64,000 bases of DNA from Evansella alkalicola (GCF_019042735.1 NZ_JAHQCR010000054.1:1-64000); one strand, 5' to 3'; shown: positions 24,791 through 35,181, numbered from the stretch's first letter. Made by a program: numbers and translations. Notes: generated from the letters alone by a model not told the origin.

Positions 24791-27700
24791 TTAGCTTGCT
24801 GCTCTTGATTCTTTATTTGTTTCCTCTTGTTTTTTAAAACGGAAGACTTTGCTTATTCCTTTACCTGTTGCATTAAATAAACGGTACACGGCTGGAATAA
24901 GTACTAATGTAATTAATGTTGCAAAGAGTAAGCCTGAGATAATCACTGTGGCCATTGGTGCTTGATAATTTCCTGATGCCCCGGATGCAATCGCCAATGG
25001 AAGCATTCCACCTGCTGTTGTTAGTGTCGTCATGAATATTGGCCGGATTCGATTTTTCCCCGCAATAATTAATGCGTCCTCCACACCATATCCTTCTAAC
25101 CTTAGCTTATTGGTCCTGTCGATTAATAATATGGCATTATTCAATACAATACCTACAAGCATCACTAACCCCATTGCTGACATGATACTAAGTTCCCGTT
25201 GCGTGATAAAGAGTCCAGCAATCGCTCCCACCAGTGTCATCGGAATTACTGACATCACGATGATTGGGTGCAGAAAATGGTTAAATTGGACAGCCATCAC
25301 GAAATAAACTAGGAAGAGCGCGATGGCAAAAACGAGAAGCATCTCCATGATGAGTTCCTGCTGCTGCTCCAAGTCCCCTGCTACTGCAACACTATATCCT
25401 GTCGGTACGGTAAAATCATCAATGATATTTTGGATGTCACGGTTGACAGATCCTAGGTCACGGTCCTCAATATCCGCTGATATAGAAGCAAATCGCTCCC
25501 CATCCACACGCCTTATTTCATTTGGTGTGTTCGTACTTGTCAACGTGATAAAGTCTGATAACTTCCTTTCCCCATCAATTGTTGAAACAGTAAGATCAAG
25601 AAGCTGCTCCTTTAAGTCCATTGTTTCTGCCCATTTCACAATAAGGGGGACAGTAGATCCTTCTACATTCATTTCTGCAACTGGCATTTCTATAAAGGCT
25701 TCTTCGATTACCTGTCTAATTTGCATAACCGTTAAGCCTGCGTCCTCTATTTCATCCTCTTTCATTTGCACTAATTCTTCAATTGACGTTCGCTCAATAG
25801 AGTTCGTAAGCCCCACCATTCCATCAACATCATTTAATTTTTCCATCAAATTAGCTGTAATGGTTTGAAGCTCATCAAAATCGTCGCCCTTTACATTTAC
25901 TTGTACAGGGTATCCACCGCCGCCGTCCATGGCATTAAACACAGCATTTACAGGATGCTCTTCCTCCAAATCTCGTAAGGAGCGCATAATTTCTTCATTA
26001 ACTGACTTCTGGTCTTGCGTAATATCATCATCTTTTGTCATATTAATAATGGCATATAATAATCCACCATTATCCAAAATATAGTTTGTCTCCACATCTT
26101 CAATATCCGATAAGGAGGCATGGATATCATGAATCAGGGCGTCCTTTTCCTCCACTGTCATTCCATTATCTACATCGATTCCAACCTCAGCATATCTATT
26201 TAAAACATCAGGCATAATGGTCATCGGGACCTTACTAACAAGGAATAGGGACCCAACAAAGATGGAAAAGAAAATCGCTATGATAGCAATGCTCCATCGT
26301 TTTTTCCTAACAATCCAAGCGACAAGACGGCTGTATGACCTAAGAATCATACCTTCTTTTCTTGTATAATCTCCAGCATTATTCTTTGCATGATCCCTCG
26401 GTTGCTTTAGCTTTAGGAATTTCTCGGCAAGAGTAGGGATCAACGTAAAGGCGATAACAACGGAGCTAATAAGTGTAATTGCCACAACTGCTGACAAGAT
26501 AAGGACGAACTCTCCCATTTCTCCTCCAACGAGACCAATCGGAACAAATACCACAATTGTCGTTAACATGGAGGCAAAAACTGGAGTAGCAACCTCCTTT
26601 ACCCCTTCAATCACTGCTTCAAAGTTTACTAATCCCTCTTCCTTTTTCCTATAAATGGACTCTAATATCACAATCGCTGCGTCTACCATCATACCAATTC
26701 CCAGCCCAAGGGCAATGAGGGTCAGCATGTTAAAACTATAATCGAATAACCACATTGCAAGGAACGTTAATAAAACCGATGTAGGAATGGCGGTCCCGAT
26801 GATGAATGTGGCTCGAACATTTCGTAAAAACAACAGTAAAATGACTAATGCAAGGATAGCTCCAATTAATATATTTGAGCTCACGCCATCTATAGCTTCT
26901 TGAACATAGTCTGCTTGCGCCACAATTTCATTCATTGTGAAATCCTTGACTAGTCCTTCCTCTTCTATTGCATGAAGCTCAGCACGAATAGCTTCAGCCA
27001 TGTCAATCTGCGTTACATCGGATACTCTTCCGATTTGCACAAAAATAAAGTCCTTTGATCCGTTTTTCCAAACATGTGATGTACTGGCAAGTGGCTCTAG
27101 AGACACAGTTGCAATTTCATCTAGTTGGATAAACCCTTCTGGAGTAGGGATCGTCATATTTTTAACCGAATCTAGACTTTCCAAGCCAGTTGTCCAACGG
27201 AGTAATGGGGAATCTGTTTCTCCAGAGAGCTCTCCAAGTGTCGCCTCCCGATTATTTTCTTGGATTAATCCAATTACTTGCGTTATATCCAGGCCTTTAT
27301 CCGTTAACTTGTCACGGTGAAAGGCAATGGAAATCTCGTTTTCCACAACTCCACCAAGGAAAACATCTCTCACCTCTGGGAGTGCCTCCAAACGTGGTTG
27401 CAACACTGTTTCTGCAAACTCAGTCAATTCCTCCATATGCCCATCGGCTAGATCCATGAAAAACTCATAGCTTTGATTCGTTCCATATCGACCAGTTTCC
27501 ATGTAATTGATATTTGCTATATCAGATGTTGTACTATTAACCACCGATTCAACTTCTTTAATCAGTTCCTCTCCAAGTCCACTTTCAAATGTCATATGAA
27601 TGGAACTTCTCCCAATCGAAGAGGTGGATTGGATACGATCCACACCATCAATTGTCTGAAGCTGTCTCTCTAGTAAACTAGTTATCGTCCTTTCCACTTC

Positions 27701-27871
27701 TGTTGCTGACAGGTCACCAGCGCTGATCTCCACATACCCCCCATCAAAATCAATGGATGGCATTAATTCTTTATCTAACTTCATCATGGCATAGCTTCCA
27801 GTTAAAACAACTAATACTGCCATTAACCCGACTAAAACTTTTCTGCGGACAATAAATTTTAATAAATTCAT
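24791..27871 (-). CDS. swrC: RND-family efflux pump (SwrC/AcrB-like)
   Basis: 1026 residues, the size of HAE-type RND transporters. Exports hydrophobic compounds using the proton gradient; in B. subtilis SwrC helps surfactin tolerance and swarming. Topology: one N-terminal membrane helix, a large extracytoplasmic loop with porter subdomains, helices 2-6 ('LALVILLLFLRNVRATFIIGTAIPTSVLLTF', then 'GLGIGMMVDAAIVILESIYR' holding the conserved GMMVD Asp in helix 4), helix 7, a second loop, and helices 8-12 ending with 'GLLFATLITLVLIPAVYRLF'. ATG 27871 has AAGGAGAA just upstream. No membrane-fusion protein gene is adjacent, as is normal for SwrC-type pumps of Gram-positive bacteria. Confidence 0.9.
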   Translation of the reverse strand: MNLLKFIVRRKVLVGLMAVLVVLTGSYAMMKLDKELMPSIDFDGGYVEISAGDLSATEVERTITSLLERQLQTIDGVDRIQSTSSIGRSSIHMTFESGLGEELIKEVESVVNSTTSDIANINYMETGRYGTNQSYEFFMDLADGHMEELTEFAETVLQPRLEALPEVRDVFLGGVVENEISIAFHRDKLTDKGLDITQVIGLIQENNREATLGELSGETDSPLLRWTTGLESLDSVKNMTIPTPEGFIQLDEIATVSLEPLASTSHVWKNGSKDFIFVQIGRVSDVTQIDMAEAIRAELHAIEEEGLVKDFTMNEIVAQADYVQEAIDGVSSNILIGAILALVILLLFLRNVRATFIIGTAIPTSVLLTFLAMWLFDYSFNMLTLIALGLGIGMMVDAAIVILESIYRKKEEGLVNFEAVIEGVKEVATPVFASMLTTIVVFVPIGLVGGEMGEFVLILSAVVAITLISSVVIAFTLIPTLAEKFLKLKQPRDHAKNNAGDYTRKEGMILRSYSRLVAWIVRKKRWSIAIIAIFFSIFVGSLFLVSKVPMTIMPDVLNRYAEVGIDVDNGMTVEEKDALIHDIHASLSDIEDVETNYILDNGGLLYAIINMTKDDDITQDQKSVNEEIMRSLRDLEEEHPVNAVFNAMDGGGGYPVQVNVKGDDFDELQTITANLMEKLNDVDGMVGLTNSIERTSIEELVQMKEDEIEDAGLTVMQIRQVIEEAFIEMPVAEMNVEGSTVPLIVKWAETMDLKEQLLDLTVSTIDGERKLSDFITLTSTNTPNEIRRVDGERFASISADIEDRDLGSVNRDIQNIIDDFTVPTGYSVAVAGDLEQQQELIMEMLLVFAIALFLVYFVMAVQFNHFLHPIIVMSVIPMTLVGAIAGLFITQRELSIMSAMGLVMLVGIVLNNAILLIDRTNKLRLEGYGVEDALIIAGKNRIRPIFMTTLTTAGGMLPLAIASGASGNYQAPMATVIISGLLFATLITLVLIPAVYRLFNATGKGISKVFRFKKQEETNKESRAAS

Positions 27872-28099
27872 AAGTTCTCCTTCTCTCTTAACATAGGTAT
27901 TAGATTTATCCAACCGACGATATTTTTTATAGGAATGTCGTGAATGTATGTCATGGGGATTGTAATGTGTTCCTATCGTTGGATTGATTTTCCAATACCA
28001 TTGTAATCCTGTTTAAGAGAAGGATCATTTGCCTGCAGAAGTATTTTAACTAAGTCTTAAGGCGTATATTTTTTTAGGTTTCCTGACGGAGCCTCTCTT

Positions 28100-29002
28100 C
28101 TATGTGCCCTGCTTCTCATCACTATCCAATTCTCTAGTCATCTCGATGAACTGGCGAACGACATAGGAAAGATACTTGTTTTTCTTCCAGATGACACCTA
28201 GCTCTAAATTAATTTCAATATCAGATATAGGTATAGCCTTCAATGGAAGTTCCCCTGGATTTTCTGCAATCGTTTTAGGTAAAAGGGCCACTCCAAGTTT
28301 TGCCCCAACCATCTCAAGCATGAAATCTCGCTGCGAGCTTTCACAGACCACATTTGGTTGAAAATCTCGTTTCACAAACTGTTCCATCATCCTGTCATGC
28401 AAGGTGAAGTCCTTACGATATAAAATAAACGATTCTTCTTTGAGATCATTGAGCACCACTTTATTTTTTCCCACCAAATGGTGTTCCTCATGAACCACAA
28501 GAAGTAACGGTTCCTTTGTCAGTTCTATTGCTTCAAAGCTATCATTCTCTAAAGGTATATTACAGACTAGTCCAACGTCTAGATCACCTGCTTGAATTCC
28601 TTCCTTAATAGCCTTTGACCCCACTTCTGTTAAGGTAATATCTACTTGAGGGAAAGCCTCTTTAAATGAACTAATCAACTTAGAAAAAAAGGCCGCCCCC
28701 ACAATCGGTGGAATACCAATCTTCATCTCCCCCTTTTTATATTCCGTAATGTCCGAGAGTTCTGATGCCATATTTTCAAAGGCTCCGAGAACATGTTTAG
28801 CATGAGCCAAGACTGCTTTTCCTGCATCTGTTAGGTCTAACGTTTTACTTGATCGATAAAACAATGGTACTCCTAGTTCCGATTCTAAATTTTTGATTGA
28901 CTTACTCAGGGATGGCTGGGAGACATGCAATTTAGCTGCTGCCTTTGTAAAACTTAAGTGTACTGCTACTTCCCGAAAATATTCTAATTGGCGGATATCC
29001 AT
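28100..29002 (-). CDS. LysR-family transcriptional regulator, divergent from glcB
   Basis: 300 residues, full length. N-terminal winged helix-turn-helix (MDIRQLEYFREVAVHLSFTK, 'VSQPSLSKSIKNLESELGVPLFYRSSKTLDLT', residues 1-60) and a periplasmic-binding-protein-like effector domain. ATG 29002 follows GAGGAGG by 9 nt. Its divergent position next to the malate synthase gene, with a CATAACGCCTATG dyad between, suggests control of glcB, with a C2-type metabolite as possible effector; that is inference from arrangement. Confidence 0.92.
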   Translation of the reverse strand: MDIRQLEYFREVAVHLSFTKAAAKLHVSQPSLSKSIKNLESELGVPLFYRSSKTLDLTDAGKAVLAHAKHVLGAFENMASELSDITEYKKGEMKIGIPPIVGAAFFSKLISSFKEAFPQVDITLTEVGSKAIKEGIQAGDLDVGLVCNIPLENDSFEAIELTKEPLLLVVHEEHHLVGKNKVVLNDLKEESFILYRKDFTLHDRMMEQFVKRDFQPNVVCESSQRDFMLEMVGAKLGVALLPKTIAENPGELPLKAIPISDIEINLELGVIWKKNKYLSYVVRQFIEMTRELDSDEKQGT

Positions 29003-29029
29003 GGCCACTTCCTCCTCATAACTAAATTG

Positions 29030-29042
29030 CATAACGCCTATG
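29030..29042. promoter_or_regulatory. Candidate LysR-type operator
   Basis: CATA-ACGCC-TATG dyad, of the T-N11-A class used by LysR proteins, in the 125-bp gap between the lysR-type gene and glcB. A second half (ATA-N5-TAT at 29044-29053) follows closely. Confidence 0.5.
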
Positions 29043-29127
29043 AATAATATGTATTTTTTTCATTTCCCTTTCTATTATAGAATAAAACTACAATTAGAAA
29101 AGCAAATGCGCTAGGGGGAAATAAAAG

Positions 29128-31335
29128 GTGAGCAATTACGTATCAATTGGTAAGATACAAGTCGCTGAAGTGTTGTATAACTTTATTAATAAGGAGGCTC
29201 TTCCTGAATCCGGAGTCTCCGAAACATCATTTTGGAAGGATTATGAGAAATTATTGCATGATTTTATGCCAAAAAATAAAGCACTGTTAGGAAAACGTGA
29301 AACTTTACAACAGGAGATTAAAGAGTGGCATCAGGAAAACCAAGGATCATTTGATTCAGATAACTACAAACAGTTTTTGCAAAATATCGGGTATTTAGAA
29401 ACAACCGTGGGTGATTTCAAAATCACAACAAATAATGTAGATGATGAAATCACTGCTCAAGCAGGACCTCAGCTCGTTGTACCAGTAAACAACGCTCGGT
29501 ATGCCTTGAATGCTGCAAATGCACGCTGGGGTAGCCTTTACGACGCATTATATGGAACTGATGTTATAAGTGAAGAGGATGGGGCAACTAAGGAAGGCGA
29601 TTATAATCCTATTCGCGGAGACAAAGTCATTCAGTTTGGCCGGGAATTCCTTGATGAAGCTGTACCTTTACTGAATGCTTCCCATAAGAGCGCAATTGCA
29701 TATAAGTTGAAGGGGAAAGAGATTTCTGTAGAGTTGGAGAATGGTAATACAACTACGATCATGGACCCTGATCAATTAAGAGGTTTCACAGGCAACCATG
29801 ATCAGATTGAATCAATTCTATTCGTCAATAATGGACTTCATATCGAAGTGCAGTTCGATCCAAGTCACCCTGTAGGAAAAACTGATAAGGCTGGCGTGAA
29901 GGATATTGTTTTGGAGTCCGCACTAACTACCATCATGGATTGCGAGGATTCAGTGGCTGCAGTAGATGCGGAGGACAAAACAATTGTCTACTCCAACCTA
30001 CTCGGGCTGATGAAGGGAAATTTAACGGAAACTTTTTCAAAAGGGAAGAGCACTGTCACAAGAACGTTGACGGAAGACAGGGAGTACAAAGCTCCAGGAA
30101 ACGGTAACTACAGCTTCACCTTACCTGGCCGTTCGCTCCAGTTCATTCGGAATGTGGGACACTTAATGACAACAAATGCGGTTTTAACAGCGGAAGGTGA
30201 AGAAACGCCAGAAGGAATCATGGATGCCGTTGTTACATCTCTTATTGCAAAACATGATTTACTTGGAAACTCTCCGTTGAAAAACTCACGTAAAGGATCT
30301 ATTTATTTAGTAAAACCTAAAATGCACGGATCCGAAGAAGTTGCTTTTTCAAATGAGCTATTTAACCGTGTGGAAGATATGCTTGGACTTGATCGTCATA
30401 CGATAAAAATCGGTGTAATGGACGAAGAAAGACGAACGTCCATGAACTTGAAGGCTTGTATTAACGAAGTAAAAAAACGGGTGGTATTCATCAACACTGG
30501 ATTTTTAGACCGAACAGGAGATGAAATCCATACGTCCATGGACGCAGGGCCTATGATACGCAAAAATGAAATGAAATCTTCAAGCTGGCTCCTAGCTTAT
30601 GAAGAGGCTAATGTTGCTGTTGGCCTACAGAGTGGTTTTAAAGGTAGCGCTCAAATCGGAAAAGGGATGTGGGCTATGCCAGATTTAATGGCCTCCATGC
30701 TAGAGCAAAAAATAGGTCATTTAACAGCTGGCGCCAACACTGCATGGGTTCCATCACCAACTGCAGCTACGTTACATGCCCTTCATTATCACAAGTTAGA
30801 GGTAACAAAGGTTCAAAATGACATAGAAGAGGCTCTCTCTTCTACACGCCAAGAAGAATTAGTGAATCATATGCTGGAAGTTCCTCTAGCTGCAGAAATA
30901 AATTGGACAGAAGCTGAAATCCAGAATGAGCTTGATAATAACGCTCAAGGTATTCTTGGTTATGTTGTTCGCTGGATCAATCATGGTGTAGGCTGTTCTA
31001 AGGTACCAGATATTAATAATGTTGCCCTAATGGAAGATCGTGCAACTTTACGAATTTCCAGTCAGCATATTGCCAACTGGCTCCGCCATGGAATATGTAC
31101 TCGGGATCAAGTAGTTGAAACGATGGAGCGTATGGCAAAGGTCGTCGATAATCAGAATGCTAGCGATCCAGATTATGATCCAATGTCTAGTGATTATATG
31201 GCATCCATTGCTTTCCAAGCTGCATGCGATTTAGTGTTTGAAGGCACTAATCAACCAAGTGGATATACTGAGCCGATTTTACATCGTCGGAGATTAGAAT
31301 TGAAAGAAAGACAAGTGAAAGGTGCTCGTGTGTAA
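29128..31335 (+). CDS. glcB: Malate synthase G
   Basis: 735 residues, the long G isoform. Condenses glyoxylate with acetyl-CoA to malate in glyoxylate or glycolate use. Family blocks include 'TIMDCEDSVAAVDAEDK' (about residue 270), the 'PGRSLQFIRNVGHLMTTNAV' segment, 'IKIGVMDEERRTSMNLKACI' and 'NTGFLDRTGDEIHTSMDAGPM' with catalytic-region Asp. The GTG start at 29128 follows AGGGGGAAAT. No isocitrate lyase or glycolate oxidase gene is nearby. Regulated in all likelihood by the divergent LysR protein. Confidence 0.95.
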   Translation: MSNYVSIGKIQVAEVLYNFINKEALPESGVSETSFWKDYEKLLHDFMPKNKALLGKRETLQQEIKEWHQENQGSFDSDNYKQFLQNIGYLETTVGDFKITTNNVDDEITAQAGPQLVVPVNNARYALNAANARWGSLYDALYGTDVISEEDGATKEGDYNPIRGDKVIQFGREFLDEAVPLLNASHKSAIAYKLKGKEISVELENGNTTTIMDPDQLRGFTGNHDQIESILFVNNGLHIEVQFDPSHPVGKTDKAGVKDIVLESALTTIMDCEDSVAAVDAEDKTIVYSNLLGLMKGNLTETFSKGKSTVTRTLTEDREYKAPGNGNYSFTLPGRSLQFIRNVGHLMTTNAVLTAEGEETPEGIMDAVVTSLIAKHDLLGNSPLKNSRKGSIYLVKPKMHGSEEVAFSNELFNRVEDMLGLDRHTIKIGVMDEERRTSMNLKACINEVKKRVVFINTGFLDRTGDEIHTSMDAGPMIRKNEMKSSSWLLAYEEANVAVGLQSGFKGSAQIGKGMWAMPDLMASMLEQKIGHLTAGANTAWVPSPTAATLHALHYHKLEVTKVQNDIEEALSSTRQEELVNHMLEVPLAAEINWTEAEIQNELDNNAQGILGYVVRWINHGVGCSKVPDINNVALMEDRATLRISSQHIANWLRHGICTRDQVVETMERMAKVVDNQNASDPDYDPMSSDYMASIAFQAACDLVFEGTNQPSGYTEPILHRRRLELKERQVKGARV

Positions 31336-31598
31336 AGGAGTTTTCTTTTTCTTCCGCTCGCATGAAGGTTGTAGCAATTTACAGCTTTCTCGGGTAGATG
31401 GAACTTCAAGAATTGTTGGTGGAATTAGTGGAATTCGAGCCAGATCATGATTCGATCGGGCTTGAGTTTCCTTAATGTTTGCTCTTTTATGACCTATCTC
31501 CAACAAAAACCAATACAAGGACCAATTAACCTGGCCCATTGCATTGGTTCCGTTACTCATCTCATCATCTTATTTAAACTAACTCTTGTTATTTCTTT

Positions 31599-31858
31599 GG
31601 CTCTGTTAAACTTAGATGTTGATTTTTTGTTACAGGTACTCGCTTTCCGCGGGCGGCTGGTAAGCCTCCTCAATGCTCTGCATCTGCGGGGTCTTACCCC
31701 TGCCTTTAATCCCGCAGGAACGAGCATAAACATCACGAGTAAGCTTCGAGTTGTCTCGACGGATACGCTACGAAGCATTTGCTCGTAGAGGAAGAGACAG
31801 GTATACCTTCCACAAAAAATCAAAAGTATTGGATATCAACATTATCCTTTAACAGAGC
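31599..31858. mobile_element. MITE-like element, family A, inserted in the treA stop codon
   Basis: 260 bp with inverted ends GGCTCTGTTAAA and TTTAACAGAGC, flanked by TATTTCTTT at 31590-31598 and 31859-31867 (9-bp target duplication). Reads like the copy at 16187-16368 in opposite orientation, but with about 80 extra bases (about 31725-31810) after GGTAT. Its last base is the third base of the treA stop codon: without the element the codon would be TAA, with it TAG. The 260 bp between glcB and the element show no gene, only an imperfect dyad around 31430-31465. Confidence 0.9.
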
Positions 31859-33570
31859 TATTTCTTTAAATAATACACAACGGATTCATATGGTCGTAAC
31901 GTAACGGGATTATTCTCGTCTGGCACATCTGAGTCATCGTAATTAGATAACAGGATGCTCCATGAAAACTTTCCGTCAGATGTAGTCGCTGACGTTCCTC
32001 CCATTTCCTTCAAGACATCAAATGATGTTTCTTCCCCGTAGAAGTTATTTAGGACTACAAGTTTTTCTCCGTCCCCATTTCGCACATAGGCAAAGACAGA
32101 TGGATCGTTAGGAGCGATTAATTCATAATCCCCATAGGTGATAATGTCATATTCCTTACGAAGTTGAATGAGCTTTTGATAGTGATAGAAAATGGAATCC
32201 TTATCAGCTAGCCCTGCTTCTGCATTCACTTCTGTGTAGTTGTCTGCAACTGGAATCCAAGGAGTCCCTGTTGTGAAGCCACCGTGCTCTTCTCGATTCC
32301 ACTGGACTGGAGTACGAGAATTATCACGTGATTTTTCTTTAATAATAGCCATGATTTCTTCCTCAGATTTCCCTTGTTCCTTCATAATTCGGTAATAGTT
32401 CTTCGTTTCCACATCACGATAGTCTTCAATTTTGTCGAACTTAGGGTTCGTCATTCCAAACTCTTCCCCCTGATAGATATAAGGAGTTCCTTGCATCATA
32501 TGGATCAGAGTCGCAAGCATTTTCCCCGATTCCTTGTGGTATTTACCATCATCTCCATATCGAGTGACAACGCGAGGTTGGTCATGGTTACACCAAAACA
32601 GTGCATTCCATCCTCCTCCTTTGTGCATTTCCACTTGCCATGTAGAAAGGATATCCTTCAGTGCTTGGAAATCCACATCACCTATAGCCCATTTCTCTCC
32701 GTTAGGATAATCTACTTTCAGATGATGGAAATTGAATGTCATACTAAGCTCGTTACGATCAGGGTTGGTGTATTTAATACAATTATCAATTGTTGTAGAA
32801 GACATTTCCCCGACAGTCATGATGTCGTATTTGGAGAAAACCTCTTTGTTCATCTCCTGCATAAACTCATGAACCCTCGGGCCGTCTGTATAGAATTTTC
32901 GGCCATCTCCTGGAGGTACTGAACCATCGTCGTTCGGAAAACTTTGGTCCTTGGAGATTAAATTGATTACATCAAGGCGGAAGCCATCGACACCTTTTTT
33001 AAACCAGAAATGCATCATATCATAAATTTCTTTACGAACTGTTTCGTTTTCCCAATTTAGATCCCCTTGGGTAACATCAAATAAGTGAAGATAATATTGG
33101 CCTGTTTTCTCATCGTATTCCCAGGCACTACCACCGAACTTTGATATCCAGTTAGTTGGTTCAGCTCCGTCCACTGGATCTTTCCATATGTAAAAATCGC
33201 GGTAAGGATTGTCCTTACTTTGTTTTGACTTTACAAACCATTCATGCTCCGTGGACGTGTGGTTAACAACAATATCCATAATGATCTTCAATCCACGTTT
33301 GTGAGCTTCCTCCAATAATCGATCGAAGTCTTCCATCGTTCCATATTCATGATGAATAGAGAAGTAATCACTGATATCGTAGCCATTGTCCTTTTGTGGA
33401 GAGGCGTATATAGGTGTTAGCCAGACGACATCGACACCTAGTTCTTTTAAGTAATCTAATTTTTGAATAATCCCTTCAATATCCCCAACACCATTTCCTG
33501 TTGTGTCGTTAAAACTTTTTGGATAGATTTGATAGACGACTGACTTCCTCCACCATTCGTTCATTTTCAT
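31858..33570 (-). CDS. treA: Trehalose-6-phosphate hydrolase
   Basis: 570 residues, GH13 family. Splits trehalose 6-phosphate into glucose and glucose 6-phosphate after PTS uptake. Very close in pattern to B. subtilis TreA: 'WWRKSVVYQIYPKSFNDTTGNG' at the N-terminus, 'DIVVNHTSTEHEWF', the nucleophile in 'GVDGFRLDVINLISKD', acid/base Glu in 'MTVGEMSSTT', and 'FWCNHDQPRVVTRYGDD'. ATG 33570 follows GGTGGTG; ATG 33564 is also possible. It follows treP in one operon after a 166-bp gap with a hairpin. The stop codon is made by a MITE junction (see the element at 31599). Confidence 0.95.
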   Translation of the reverse strand: MKMNEWWRKSVVYQIYPKSFNDTTGNGVGDIEGIIQKLDYLKELGVDVVWLTPIYASPQKDNGYDISDYFSIHHEYGTMEDFDRLLEEAHKRGLKIIMDIVVNHTSTEHEWFVKSKQSKDNPYRDFYIWKDPVDGAEPTNWISKFGGSAWEYDEKTGQYYLHLFDVTQGDLNWENETVRKEIYDMMHFWFKKGVDGFRLDVINLISKDQSFPNDDGSVPPGDGRKFYTDGPRVHEFMQEMNKEVFSKYDIMTVGEMSSTTIDNCIKYTNPDRNELSMTFNFHHLKVDYPNGEKWAIGDVDFQALKDILSTWQVEMHKGGGWNALFWCNHDQPRVVTRYGDDGKYHKESGKMLATLIHMMQGTPYIYQGEEFGMTNPKFDKIEDYRDVETKNYYRIMKEQGKSEEEIMAIIKEKSRDNSRTPVQWNREEHGGFTTGTPWIPVADNYTEVNAEAGLADKDSIFYHYQKLIQLRKEYDIITYGDYELIAPNDPSVFAYVRNGDGEKLVVLNNFYGEETSFDVLKEMGGTSATTSDGKFSWSILLSNYDDSDVPDENNPVTLRPYESVVYYLKK

Positions 33571-33668
33571 TTTGCAAACACCACCGATGTAAAGTTTTTG
33601 TTTCATTATGTTGAAAAAGTCTCAATGTGTCGTATTTTGTTTAATTATTTCCCGAGCAATATAGTAAA

Positions 33669-33713
33669 ACGAGACCGTCCGGCAAGCTAATGGTGCTTGC
33701 CGCCGGTTCTCGT
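33669..33713 (-). terminator. Intercistronic hairpin between treP and treA
   Basis: Arms ACGAGACCGTCCGGCAAGC and GCTTGCCGCCGGTTCTCGT pair along almost 19 bp with small mismatches, loop TAATGGT. On the minus strand TTTTACTATATT follows. It may partly terminate or process the transcript so that treP is made in excess of treA. Confidence 0.65.
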
Positions 33714-33736
33714 CCATATGGTCATTTGAAAACTAA

Positions 33737-35152
33737 TTAAAAATCGACACGCCTTGTTTTTGCATAAAGGTAAGTTAGTACTAAAGGTACTACAAAAGCG
33801 ATTGCCATCCCGATCAAGAAGGAGATCCAAAATTCACTCATAATGGAGAAGATAGCTGGAAGTCCTCCGACACCTACGGACGATGCCATTACGCCATTCC
33901 ACGTAATAAACATAGCTCCAATCGCTGAACCGATTATCGCGCAGATGAATGGGAAACGATAGCGTAGGTTAACACCAAACATAGCTGGTTCAGTAATTCC
34001 TAAATAAGCTGAGATACCAGAAGTCATGGATAAACCTTTTAATTTTTCATCTTTTGATGCAAGCAATACTCCCATTGCTGCAGATCCTTGCGCAATGTTT
34101 GACAGTGCTAAGATTGGCCATAGGAATGTTCCACCAATCGTACCGATAAGTTGCAAGTCAACTGCAAGGAATGTATGGTGCATACCTGTAATAACTAATG
34201 GTGCGTAAATTGCTCCGTATAATAAACCACCTAGTACTGCGAAGTTGTCGAATATACCTGTGAATAGAGCCGTAATTCCGTTACCGATAGTGAAAGTTAC
34301 TGGTCCAATGAACATAAATGCTAGGAAACCAGTTACTAACAACGCTATTGGTGCTACAGTTAATAGCTGGAATGCGTCTGGAATGCGTTTTCTTAAGAAC
34401 TTCTCAATCACAGCTAACACATACGATGCGATCAAAATTGGAAGTACTTGTCCTTGGTAACCAAGTTGGGCTACGTCCATTCCGAAGATATTCCAATGTG
34501 GTACATCTCCTGAAGTACTTGCTTCCGCATAGCCCCAAGCATTCAATAAGTCTGGGTGAACAAGCATAAGACCTAACACGATACCCAACAATGGACTTCC
34601 GCCAAAACGGTTAACTGCCGACCAACCAATCAAACCTGGCAGGAACACGAAGGCGGTGTTTGCAATTAAGTTAATAATTCCTGCGATATCAGCCCATTGC
34701 GGATAGACATCAATGATGGATTGTCCATCGAAAAATATATCTGGTGCTGTTAGGATATTGTTAATCCCCATCAATAAACCAGCAGTAACAATGGCTGGTA
34801 AGATCGGGATAAAGATATCTGCCAATGTTTTAATGGCACGTTGAAGTGGATTCAACTTTTTCCCAGCAACTTCCTTCACTTCTTCTTTTGAAAGTTCACC
34901 AATTCCCGTAATAGCGACCATTTCTTTATAGACTTTGTCTACTGTCCCTTGTCCGATCACCACTTGATATTGACCGTTTGTTGAGAAATTCCCTTTAACA
35001 AGGTCAATGGCACTTAGAGCATCTTGATCTACTTGTCCTTCATCTTTCAATACGAGTCGCAGCCTCGTTACACAATGTGTAGCAGCGTCAATATTGTCTT
35101 TCCCACCTAAGGCAGCAATAATGTTTTCTGCAGCATCTCTATACTGACTCAT
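33737..35152 (-). CDS. treP: Trehalose-specific PTS enzyme IIBC
   Basis: 471 residues. N-terminal EIIB domain (residues 1-85) with the phosphorylation Cys in 'ATHCVTRLRLVLKD' (C27), then the EIIC domain of about 10 membrane helices (sugar-site motif 'GITEPAMFGVNLRYRFPF' near residue 390). Very close to B. subtilis TreP through 'VKGNFSTNGQYQVVIGQGTVDKVY'. It imports and phosphorylates trehalose; the EIIA must come from another PTS, as in B. subtilis. ATG 35152 follows AGGGGGAG. Two TreR-type operators, a sigma-A promoter and a cre precede it. Confidence 0.95.
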   Translation of the reverse strand: MSQYRDAAENIIAALGGKDNIDAATHCVTRLRLVLKDEGQVDQDALSAIDLVKGNFSTNGQYQVVIGQGTVDKVYKEMVAITGIGELSKEEVKEVAGKKLNPLQRAIKTLADIFIPILPAIVTAGLLMGINNILTAPDIFFDGQSIIDVYPQWADIAGIINLIANTAFVFLPGLIGWSAVNRFGGSPLLGIVLGLMLVHPDLLNAWGYAEASTSGDVPHWNIFGMDVAQLGYQGQVLPILIASYVLAVIEKFLRKRIPDAFQLLTVAPIALLVTGFLAFMFIGPVTFTIGNGITALFTGIFDNFAVLGGLLYGAIYAPLVITGMHHTFLAVDLQLIGTIGGTFLWPILALSNIAQGSAAMGVLLASKDEKLKGLSMTSGISAYLGITEPAMFGVNLRYRFPFICAIIGSAIGAMFITWNGVMASSVGVGGLPAIFSIMSEFWISFLIGMAIAFVVPLVLTYLYAKTRRVDF

Positions 35153-35165
35153 TCTTTATCTCCCC

Positions 35166-35181
35166 CTGTTACCGTTTTCAA
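35166..35181 (-). promoter_or_regulatory. Catabolite-responsive element (cre)
   Basis: TTGAAAACGGTAACAG on the minus strand fits the CcpA consensus WTGNNARCGNWWWCAW except for the last base. It lies downstream of the treP promoter, where CcpA would block elongation when preferred sugars are present. Confidence 0.75.

Noticed and set aside
31336..31598. Gene fragment or pseudogene after glcB
   Set aside because: An imperfect dyad and some codon-like stretches are present, but no frame shows a recognisable protein family.
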